A DNA stretch of 5,521 nt from an uncultured Ruaniaceae bacterium. GTDB taxonomy: Bacteria > Actinomycetota > Actinomycetes > Actinomycetales > Beutenbergiaceae. This document shows, in pieces, positions 1 to 5,521 of the stretch (position 1 is its first letter; each line of letters starts with the position of its first letter). The DNA lies in the NCBI GenBank assembly GCA_947251855.1, contig CAMXUZ010000303.1, forward strand, positions 1-5,521, read 5' to 3'. The notes under the pieces are model-generated. The model did no database searches and had not been told where the DNA came from. It was given only the letters and a program-made list of their open reading frames with translations. Made by a program: the position numbers and the translations under genes.

Positions 1-56
1 GTTGTCTTCCTAAGACCGCTTGGCCTCCGACTTTCGCGGCCGTGGGCGCTGGCATC
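1..56 (-). other. Non-coding stretch downstream of narI, no clear terminator
   Basis: The 56 bases after the narI TAG contain no complete gene. One short hairpin is possible: GTCTT-AGG-AAGAC on the minus strand (16-4), with a 5-bp stem and no following T-run. A second, weaker pairing of GGCC (40-37) with GGCC (24-21) is interrupted by bulges. Neither resembles an intrinsic terminator. An AGGAAG at 11-6 could be the ribosome binding site of a gene starting just beyond position 1, but no start codon is inside the window. Confidence 0.4.
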
Positions 57-782
57 CTAGAAGTCCACTTTCTCCCAGCCGCGCCGGTCGGCCTTCGCCG
101 GCCCCCGCGAGCGGTACACGATGTAGGGGCGGGTGAGGTAGCCCAGCGGCACGCTGAACACGTGCACGAGCCGGGTGAAGGGCCAGATCGCGAAGATCGC
201 GAGCGCGGAGAGCACGTGCAGTTGGAAGAAGATCGGCGAGCTCGACATGAGGGTGGGGTCCGGTTGCAGGGTCCAGAACTGGCGGAACCAGATCGAGACC
301 CCCTCGCGGTAGTCGTAGGAGCCGACCGCCGTGTGCACCACGGTGGCGAGCACCCCGAAGATGATCACGAGGGCGAGCATGAGGTACATCGCCTTGTCCA
401 TCACCGTCGTCGCCCCGAACACCCGCCGGTTGGTGCGGCGTCGGTAGATGAGGAGGAAGAGTCCGCCCACGCAGGTGACCGCCGCGGCGAGCCCGATCGT
501 GATCGCCATGAGGTGGTACATGTGGTCGGACAGGCCGATGGCGCGGGTCCACGATTTCGGGATTCCGAGCCCGACCGCGTGCCCGAGGAAGATCCCGATG
601 ATCCCGTAGTGGAACATCGGCGAGCCGATCCGTAGCAGCTTCGATTCGTAGATCTGGCTCGAACGGGTCGTCCACCCGAACTGGTCCTCTCGCCACCGCC
701 AGATGTGCCCGCCGATGAACATGGCGAGGGCAACGTAGGGGATGACCACCCACAGCAACATCTCCGCAGTTGTGTGGCTCAT
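57..782 (-). CDS. narI: Respiratory nitrate reductase gamma subunit NarI (dihaem cytochrome b)
   Basis: Integral membrane subunit that oxidises quinol (probably menaquinol in this kind of host), anchors NarGH, and passes electrons through two b haems to NarH. It is 241 residues; E. coli NarI has 225. Five hydrophobic segments are visible at about 8-28, 56-75, 88-113, 128-152 and 184-208. The four haem ligands are in place: H58 and H68 in FHYGIIGIFLGH, and H189 and H207 in the last helix (LHV, then PFTRLVHVFSVP). The spacings of 10 and 18 match those of E. coli NarI as I remember them. The start at 782 gives MSHTTAEMLLWVV, has an ideal AGGAG, and forms an ATGA overlap with the narJ stop, suggesting coupled translation. 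The same frame is open back to 1019, but that extension is Arg-rich and is simply narJ read out of frame. The charged tail ends in RRGWEKVDF. It is the last gene of the operon seen here. Confidence 0.97.
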   Translation of the reverse strand: MSHTTAEMLLWVVIPYVALAMFIGGHIWRWREDQFGWTTRSSQIYESKLLRIGSPMFHYGIIGIFLGHAVGLGIPKSWTRAIGLSDHMYHLMAITIGLAAAVTCVGGLFLLIYRRRTNRRVFGATTVMDKAMYLMLALVIIFGVLATVVHTAVGSYDYREGVSIWFRQFWTLQPDPTLMSSSPIFFQLHVLSALAIFAIWPFTRLVHVFSVPLGYLTRPYIVYRSRGPAKADRRGWEKVDF

Positions 783-1531
783 GGCCGGCTCCTTTCCAGA
801 GTGATCGGCTGCGGCCCGCTCGGGGCGGCGTCGGTTCCGCAGAAACTGGGCCCGGGCCGGGAGGCCGGGTAGATCTGGTCGAAGTGGGAATCGCCGTACC
901 CGTCCAGGCCGACCATCTCCTCCTCGGGTCCGTAGGCGGCGAGCTCGACCATCCGCTCGCGTTCGTCCTTCGTCATCGGCGGGAGGGTTTCGCACACGGC
1001 GTCGATCGCTCCGAACCACGGAGAATCGATCTGCTCCAGGTGGGCGCGCAGGAGTTCCACACCGGCGCGGTTCTGGCTGAGGATCTTCATCCCCGCCTCC
1101 ACCGAGGTCGTCGCCGAGAACTCCAGCACCAGGGCGAGGTGATCAGGGAGTTCACAGCAGGTGCCCTCCAGGCCCGCCTTGCGGTAGGCGCTCTTGATCC
1201 GCACGAGCGCCATCCCGCGCCGGCGGGTGTCACCGTTGGAGAAGTACGTGAGGTACAGGCACCCTTTGCGGCGGGTGTCGAAGGTCTCCACGTACTGCTC
1301 CCGCAGGCCGATGACGTCCCCACTGAGCGTCCCCACGCTGCGCGCGAGGGGCACCCCGACCCGCGGGCCGAGGCCGCCGGCGAGTTCGGCGATGGTGGGG
1401 AGTTTGGCGATGAGGTCGTCATCGGGATAGTTGATGAGCCACGAGGCGCACGCGTGCACCGCGCGGGTGTCCTCCACCGCGAGCGCGGTGTTGCGCCGGC
1501 GGTCGAAGAGTTTATCCAGGAGCGCAGTCAT
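779..1531 (-). CDS. narJ: Nitrate reductase molybdenum cofactor assembly chaperone NarJ
   Basis: Cytoplasmic system-specific chaperone of the NarJ/TorD family. In E. coli it binds the NarG N-terminus, allows Mo-bis-MGD insertion and controls docking of NarGH onto NarI; it is absent from the mature enzyme. The protein is 250 residues, near the family's usual 180-250. Recognisable segments are ASWLINYPDDDL (29-40), YVETFDTRRKGCLYLTYFSNGDTRRRGMALV (80-110) and the family-typical ELPDHLALVLEFSA (127-140). It looks all-alpha and soluble, with no signal or membrane segment. After about residue 215 the tail becomes rich in Pro, Gly and Ser and has no motif I recognise; its coding DNA also contains the narI ribosome binding site. 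The start at 1531 is supported by a purine-rich site next to the narH stop. Its TGA overlaps the narI ATG by 4 bases. Identification rests on the ELPDHL region and on its place between narH and narI. Confidence 0.95.
   Translation of the reverse strand: MTALLDKLFDRRRNTALAVEDTRAVHACASWLINYPDDDLIAKLPTIAELAGGLGPRVGVPLARSVGTLSGDVIGLREQYVETFDTRRKGCLYLTYFSNGDTRRRGMALVRIKSAYRKAGLEGTCCELPDHLALVLEFSATTSVEAGMKILSQNRAGVELLRAHLEQIDSPWFGAIDAVCETLPPMTKDERERMVELAAYGPEEEMVGLDGYGDSHFDQIYPASRPGPSFCGTDAAPSGPQPITLERSRP
789..793 (-). promoter_or_regulatory. narI ribosome binding site inside the narJ 3' end
   Basis: The minus strand reads GGAAAGGAG (797-789), then the six-base spacer CCGGCC, then ATG at 782. This is the strongest Shine-Dalgarno sequence in the window and decides the narI start against the longer in-frame extension that reaches back to 1019. 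Confidence 0.8.
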
Positions 1532-1536
1532 GCCCG

Positions 1537-1543
1537 TCCCCTC
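1537..1543 (-). promoter_or_regulatory. narJ ribosome binding site overlapping the narH stop
   Basis: On the minus strand the junction reads TGAGGGGACGGGCATG: the TGA stop of narH, then GGGGACGGGC, then the narJ ATG at 1531. The GA of the stop forms part of a purine-rich GAGGGGA that is the best Shine-Dalgarno candidate. It is less canonical than the AGGAG sites of narH and narI, which could give lower initiation of the chaperone relative to the structural subunits. That last point is inference. Confidence 0.6.
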
Positions 1544-3137
1544 AACTCTGGGTCCCGAGCCGGGGCGGGAACATGCCCGAGGGGCGGTCCCCCGACCAGG
1601 AGAACAGGGTCGTCTTGCCGCTCGTGCGCACCCCGGGGTTGTCCATCCCGAGGGGCTGATCGCTCATCGCCTCGAGCATCCCCGGGCCACCTTCGCCGTT
1701 GAGCGGGCAGTCGGTGCCGATGGATTCCAGGTCGTGCGCCTGCTCGGAGTGGGCGGCGGGGATGACGTAGCGGTCCTCGTACTTGGCGATCGCGAGCAGC
1801 CGGTACATCTCCTCCATCGACTCCCCGCTCATGCCAACCGCGTTGGCGATGCCTTCCTTCGGGTCGTTGCCGAGGTTGATGTCGCGCATGTAGGAGCGCA
1901 TCGCCGCGAGCCGGTACAGCACCCGCTCCACGGTGGGAACGTGCCCGGCGGAGAACAGGTTGGCGAGATACTCCACGGGGATCCGCAGCGCGTCGATCGC
2001 GGCGAAGAGGTTGTCGGCGTCCTCGGCGTCGTACCCGGTGTCCTGCACGACGTCGACGACGGGCGAGAGCGGCGGGATGTACCACACCATCGGCATCGTC
2101 CGGTATTCCGGGTGCAGCGGCAGGGCCACCCCGTAGGTGTGGATGAGGTGGTAGACCGGGGAGCGCTGCGCGGCGAGGATCCAGTCATAGGGGATCCCCG
2201 CGCGGTCGGCCGCTTCGAGCACCTCCGGATCGTGGGGGTCGAGGATGATGTCTTTCTGCGCCTCGTACAGGTCGTGCTCGTTCGGCGTGGAGGCCGCCTC
2301 GGTGACCCGATCGGCGTCATAAAGTACGAGCCCGATGTACCGGAGCCGGCCCACGCAGGTCTCCGCGCACACCGTCGGCTCCCCCTGCTCGATTCGGGGG
2401 TAACAGAACGTACACTTCTCGGCCTTGCCGGTGCGGTGATTGAAGTAGACCTTCTTGTACGGGCACCCGGAGATGCACATCCGCCACCCGCGGCATTTGT
2501 CCTGGTCCACGAGCACGATGCCGTCCTCGGTGCGCTTGTAGATCGCACCGGAGGGGCAGGAGGCCACGCACGTGGGGTTGAGGCAGTGTTCGCAGATGCG
2601 GGGGAGGTAGAACATGAAGGTGTCCTCGAATTCGAGTTTCACCTTGTCCTCGATCCCCTTGATCATCGGGTCTTTGTCCTTATTGGCGTAGGTGCCGCCG
2701 AGGTCGTCGTCCCAGTTCCCCGACCATTGGATGTTCACCCGCTCCCCGGTGATGAGGGATTTCGGGGGCGCGGAGATGATGTGCTCCTGGGCGGGGGATT
2801 GCAGCAACTTGTCGTACTCGTACGTCCACGGCTCGTAATAATCCTCGATGCCCGGCAACCGCGGGTTCGCGAACAGCGAGAGCAGTTTCTGGATCCGCCC
2901 GCCCCCCTTGAGGCGGAGTTTGCCGTTCGGCCCCAGTTCCCAGCCCCCGCGCCACTTCTCCTGGTCCTCATACCCGCGGGGGTAGCCCTGGCCGGGGCGG
3001 GTTTCCACGTTGTTGAACCACACGTACTCGGTGCCGGCCCGGTTCGTCCACGCTTGCTTGCACGTTACCGAACAGGTGTGGCAGCCGATGCACTTGTCCA
3101 GGTTCATCACCATGGCCATCTGCGCCATTACTCGCAT
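1542..3137 (-). CDS. narH: Respiratory nitrate reductase beta subunit NarH (four-cluster Fe-S protein)
   Basis: Electron-transfer subunit that carries electrons from the NarI haems to NarG on the cytoplasmic face of the membrane. It is 531 residues, close to the family length (about 510-560). Four cluster motifs are complete: C16-C19-C22-C26; C182-C185-C190-C194; C215-W218-C221-C225; and C242-C245-C257-C261. The family's ligands mix between motifs, so these are sequence groups rather than individual clusters. Trp218 in place of a cysteine is the hallmark of NarH and marks the [3Fe-4S] centre; the other three are [4Fe-4S]. Other conserved stretches are FNNVETRPGQG (41-51), DDLGGTY (144-150), CRGWRMCISGCPYKK (215-229) and LHPEYRTMPMVWYIPPLSP (341-359). 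The ATG at 3137 is preferred for its well-spaced AGGAG, although Met4 and Met7 are possible alternatives. The last ~50 residues, rich in Gly, Pro and Met, are the least recognisable part. It lies 12 bases after narG and 10 before narJ. Confidence 0.98.
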   Translation of the reverse strand: MRVMAQMAMVMNLDKCIGCHTCSVTCKQAWTNRAGTEYVWFNNVETRPGQGYPRGYEDQEKWRGGWELGPNGKLRLKGGGRIQKLLSLFANPRLPGIEDYYEPWTYEYDKLLQSPAQEHIISAPPKSLITGERVNIQWSGNWDDDLGGTYANKDKDPMIKGIEDKVKLEFEDTFMFYLPRICEHCLNPTCVASCPSGAIYKRTEDGIVLVDQDKCRGWRMCISGCPYKKVYFNHRTGKAEKCTFCYPRIEQGEPTVCAETCVGRLRYIGLVLYDADRVTEAASTPNEHDLYEAQKDIILDPHDPEVLEAADRAGIPYDWILAAQRSPVYHLIHTYGVALPLHPEYRTMPMVWYIPPLSPVVDVVQDTGYDAEDADNLFAAIDALRIPVEYLANLFSAGHVPTVERVLYRLAAMRSYMRDINLGNDPKEGIANAVGMSGESMEEMYRLLAIAKYEDRYVIPAAHSEQAHDLESIGTDCPLNGEGGPGMLEAMSDQPLGMDNPGVRTSGKTTLFSWSGDRPSGMFPPRLGTQS

Positions 3138-3146
3138 AGCTCTTTG

Positions 3147-3151
3147 CTCCT
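3147..3151 (-). promoter_or_regulatory. narH ribosome binding site overlapping the narG stop
   Basis: Reading the minus strand, AGGAG lies 9 bases before the narH ATG at 3137. Its first two bases (AG) are the end of the narG TAG stop codon. This placement supports the start chosen for narH and suggests that ribosomes finishing narG help initiation at narH. The coupling is inferred from position only. Confidence 0.75.
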
Positions 3152-5521
3152 ATTCGTACCGTAGTGGGCTCGTGCGTTTGCGGATCACCGTGACCTCATC
3201 ACGCTGGTTGCCCGTCGGCCCGTAGTAGTTGAACGCGAACGCCAGTTGCCCGTACCCGCCGATGAGGTGGGAGGGTTTGAGCATGATCCTCGTGAGCGAG
3301 TTGTGGATCCCGCCGCGCTGCCCGCTCGTTTCCGAGATCGGGGTGTTGACCGTGCGGTCCTGGGCGTGGTGCATGAACGCGGTGCCCCGCGGCATCCGGT
3401 GGGAGACCACCGCCCGCGCGGAGACCACGCCGTTGCGGTTGACCGCTTCGATCCAGTCGTTGTCGTCGATCCCGGCGGCTTCGGCGTCCTCGACGCTGAT
3501 CCAGATGGTCTGCCCGCCCCGGGAGAGGTTCATCATGAAGAAGTTCTCCATGTACATCGAGTGGATCGCCCACTTGTTGTGCGGGGTGAGGTAGCGCACC
3601 GAGATGCCCTCCTCCTTCGAACCGGCCCCGATCGCGGGTTCGCCGAAGAGAGCGGTCATGTCCAGCGGCGGGCGGAACACCGGCAGCGCCTCCCCCATCT
3701 CGAGCATCCAATCGTGATCGAGGTAGAAGTGTTGGCGGCCGGTGAGGGTGTGCCACGGTTTGAACCGCTCGACGTTGATCGTGAACGGCGAGTACCGCCG
3801 TCCCCCGCTCTCCGAACCGGACCACTCCGGGGAGGTGATCACCGGCACCGGAGCCGCTTGGGTGTCGGCGAAGGTGATCTGCTTGCCCTCGGCCTCCGCG
3901 GCGAGGTCGTGCAGGTTCTGCCCCGTGCGTTTCTCCAGGGTCTTGAACCCCTCGGTGGCCATGTGCCCGTTCGTCGTCCCCGAGAGGTTGAGGATGAATT
4001 CCGCGGCGTGCAGATCCTCCTCCAGGCGGGGTTGGCCCTTGCCGACCCCCTTGGTGACGACCCCGTTGATGCCGCGCAGGCGCTCGACGTACTTGTTGAC
4101 GTCGTAGGTGATGCCCTTCGTCGTCATGCCGAGCTTCTCCAGCAGCGGCCCGGCACTCGTGTACTTCTCGTAGATCTGGGTGTAGTCCCGCTCCACCTCC
4201 ACGAGGTTCGGCAGCGTGAGCCCGGGCACGGGCTCACATTCGCCCTTCTTCCAGTCGAGCACCTCGCCCCGCGGGGTGGCCATCGCCCCGGGCGAGTCGT
4301 GCTGGAGCGGCTGGGCGACGACGTCCTTACGCATGCCCAGGTGCGTGACGCTGAGCTCGGAGAACTTCTTCGCGATCGTCTTCCAGATGTCCCAGTCGTT
4401 GCGCGACTGCCACGGCGTGGTGATCGCGGGGTTGAACGAGTGGATGAACGGGTGCATGTCGGTGGTCGACAGGTCGTATTTCTCGTACCAGGTCGCTGCG
4501 GGCAGGATGACGTCGGAGTGCAGCGTGTGGCTCGTCATCCGGAAGTCGAGGGTGACGACGAGGTCCATCTTCCCCTCCGGTGACTCCTCCCGCCACTTGA
4601 CGTCCTTCGGGCGGAACTCCTCGGGGGTCTCCTCCGCGCCGACGGTGTTGTCGACGCCGAGGAGGTGCTTGAGGAAGTACTGCTCCCCCTTCGCGCTCGA
4701 GCCGAGGGTGTTCGCCCGCCACACCGCCCAGATCCGGGGGATGTTCTCCGGCGCGTCGGGATCCTCCACGGCGAAGTTGATCTCCCCGCTCTTGAGCGCA
4801 TCGACGAGGTAGGGGATCGTCTCCTTGCCCACGGTGGCGGCCTGATCGGAGATCTCGAGTGAGGAGACGTCGAACTGGGGGTAGAAGGGCTGCCACCCGA
4901 GCCGCGCGGAGAGGGCGACGGCGTCGGCGGTGGAGGTGCCGGCGAACTTGCCCGCCCCGGTGGTCGCGGTGAGGGTGTCGGCCCCGAACTGGTCGTAGCG
5001 CCACTGGGAGGTGTGCATGTACCAGTAGGTGGTCTGGGTCATCTGCCGCGGCGGGCGGGCCCAGTCGAGCGCGTTCGCCAGGTGCATCCATCCGGTGATC
5101 GGGCGGACCTTCTCCTGCCCCACATAGTGCGCCCACCCCCCGCCGTTGACCCCTTGGGTGGCGCACAGGTTGGTCAGGGTGAGGAAGGTGCGGTAGATCG
5201 TGTCGGAGTGGAACCAGTGGTTGGTTCCCGCGCCCATGATGATCATCGAACGCCCGCCGGAGTCGAGGGCGTTCTGGGCGAATTCGCGCGCGATCCGGGC
5301 AACGGCCGGGCCGGGCACGGAGGTGATCTCCTCCTGCCACGCGGGGGTGTAGAGCGCCTCGGCGTCGTCCAGGCCCTGCGCCCACTCACCCGGCAGGCCC
5401 TCGCGGCCCACGCCGTATTCGGCAAGCAGCAGGTCGTAGACGGTGGTGACCACCCGATCACCGATGCGCTTGATCGGAACCCCGCGGACGGCGTCGCCGC
5501 GCCCGCCCTGACCGGCGGTGT
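3150..5521 (-). CDS. narG: Respiratory nitrate reductase alpha subunit NarG, partial (N-terminus beyond right window edge)
   Basis: Catalytic subunit of membrane-bound nitrate reductase; it reduces nitrate to nitrite at a Mo-bis-MGD centre on the cytoplasmic side, using electrons from NarH. The frame is open to the window edge, giving 789 complete residues before the TAG stop. NarG proteins are usually about 1,220-1,250 residues, so roughly the first 440 are missing, including the FS0 cluster ligands and the molybdenum-binding Asp. The GTG at 5453 is an internal codon, not a start, because in-frame coding continues above it. Counting from the edge, family motifs are GAGTNHWFHSD (96-106), GGGWAHYVGQEK (126-137), ILPAATWYEK (338-347), DMHPFIH (354-360), LTPHNKWAIHS (644-654), QRGGIHNS (734-741) and FNYYGPTGNQRDE (763-775). 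The last ~130 residues fit the molybdopterin-dinucleotide-binding domain. No frameshift or internal stop is visible. A 12-base gap separates it from narH. Identity is very secure; NarZ-type paralogues cannot be distinguished. Confidence 0.97.
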   Translation of the reverse strand, partial: TAGQGGRGDAVRGVPIKRIGDRVVTTVYDLLLAEYGVGREGLPGEWAQGLDDAEALYTPAWQEEITSVPGPAVARIAREFAQNALDSGGRSMIIMGAGTNHWFHSDTIYRTFLTLTNLCATQGVNGGGWAHYVGQEKVRPITGWMHLANALDWARPPRQMTQTTYWYMHTSQWRYDQFGADTLTATTGAGKFAGTSTADAVALSARLGWQPFYPQFDVSSLEISDQAATVGKETIPYLVDALKSGEINFAVEDPDAPENIPRIWAVWRANTLGSSAKGEQYFLKHLLGVDNTVGAEETPEEFRPKDVKWREESPEGKMDLVVTLDFRMTSHTLHSDVILPAATWYEKYDLSTTDMHPFIHSFNPAITTPWQSRNDWDIWKTIAKKFSELSVTHLGMRKDVVAQPLQHDSPGAMATPRGEVLDWKKGECEPVPGLTLPNLVEVERDYTQIYEKYTSAGPLLEKLGMTTKGITYDVNKYVERLRGINGVVTKGVGKGQPRLEEDLHAAEFILNLSGTTNGHMATEGFKTLEKRTGQNLHDLAAEAEGKQITFADTQAAPVPVITSPEWSGSESGGRRYSPFTINVERFKPWHTLTGRQHFYLDHDWMLEMGEALPVFRPPLDMTALFGEPAIGAGSKEEGISVRYLTPHNKWAIHSMYMENFFMMNLSRGGQTIWISVEDAEAAGIDDNDWIEAVNRNGVVSARAVVSHRMPRGTAFMHHAQDRTVNTPISETSGQRGGIHNSLTRIMLKPSHLIGGYGQLAFAFNYYGPTGNQRDEVTVIRKRTSPLRYE
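4216..4237. repeat. Perfect 8-bp inverted repeat with 6-base loop inside narG
   Basis: GTGAGCCC (4216-4223) is the exact reverse complement of GGGCTCAC (4230-4237), with GGGCAC between them. In the narG message this could fold into a compact hairpin. It falls within codons for the segment CEPVPGLT. In G+C-rich DNA of this length about one such match is expected by chance, so no function is assigned. Confidence 0.5.

Noticed and set aside
4..40. Possible transcription terminator after narI
   Set aside because: The stems are only 4-5 bp or interrupted, and no T-run follows on the minus strand.
783..1019. A 79-residue N-terminal extension of NarI in the same frame
   Set aside because: The extension is Arg-rich and overlaps narJ, whereas the ATG at 782 has an ideal AGGAG, an ATGA overlap with the narJ stop, and gives the expected NarI length and N-terminus.
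2353..2593. Possible loss of a cluster ligand in NarH, since the third cysteine motif has Trp in place of a Cys
   Set aside because: This tryptophan is the normal NarH feature that gives a [3Fe-4S] cluster; it is not a mutation.
1431..3164. A 577-codon open frame on the plus strand covering all of narH
   Set aside because: It is the antisense shadow of narH. G/C at third codon positions makes stop codons rare on the opposite strand. The translation is rich in Arg, Val, His and Gly, has no motif, and no suitable ribosome site was seen.
3246..4583. A 445-codon open frame on the plus strand opposite narG, with similar long frames at 770-1702 and 42-635
   Set aside because: Same composition artefact: each lies fully opposite a gene with unambiguous Nar motifs, and the translations look like reversed-frame G+C-rich sequence.
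5451..5453. A GTG start for narG at 5453
   Set aside because: In-frame codons continue upstream to the edge, including VPIKRIGDR just before it, and NarG needs several hundred more N-terminal residues. The GTG encodes an internal valine.
1..5521. Search for insertion sequences, CRISPR repeats, tRNA or rRNA genes, attachment sites or riboswitches
   Set aside because: The window is almost fully occupied by four continuous nar genes; no repeat array, transposase, RNA gene or intergenic leader was seen.

Overview
The window holds most of one respiratory nitrate reductase operon, narGHJI, read entirely on the minus strand from the right edge (5521) to position 57. The order of transcription is narG (3' two thirds only), narH, narJ, narI. 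Each gene was assigned from family-specific motifs in its translation, not from a database search.

The DNA is strongly G+C rich, and third codon positions are almost all G or C. The proteins resemble Gram-positive, especially actinobacterial, Nar subunits: the NarH N-terminus with its AQMAMVMNLDKCIGCHTC stretch, and NarI with its FGWTTRSSQ and HMYH segments. I infer a high-G+C actinobacterium (Actinomycetota). I cannot name the genus or family.

Region by region: 5521-3150 is narG, cut by the window edge, so its N-terminal third, including the FS0 iron-sulfur site and the Asp that binds molybdenum in the family, lies outside. 3137-1542 is narH, complete, with all 15 cluster cysteines plus the diagnostic tryptophan. 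1531-779 is narJ, the assembly chaperone. 782-57 is narI, the membrane cytochrome b subunit with all four haem histidines. Positions 56-1 are non-coding as far as can be seen and carry no convincing terminator. There is no gene-free stretch longer than 56 bases.

The products work as one system. NarI takes electrons from (mena)quinol through two b haems. NarH passes them along four Fe-S clusters. NarG reduces nitrate to nitrite at a Mo-bis-MGD centre. NarJ helps cofactor insertion and membrane docking of NarGH and is not part of the mature enzyme. The genes are packed with 12-base and 10-base gaps and one 4-base overlap, and in the first two junctions the upstream stop codon is part of the next Shine-Dalgarno sequence. 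The operon promoter, and any Fnr/NarL-type or other control sites, would lie beyond 5521.

I looked for an undescribed system and did not find one. This is a conventional operon; the findings are minor and scored accordingly.
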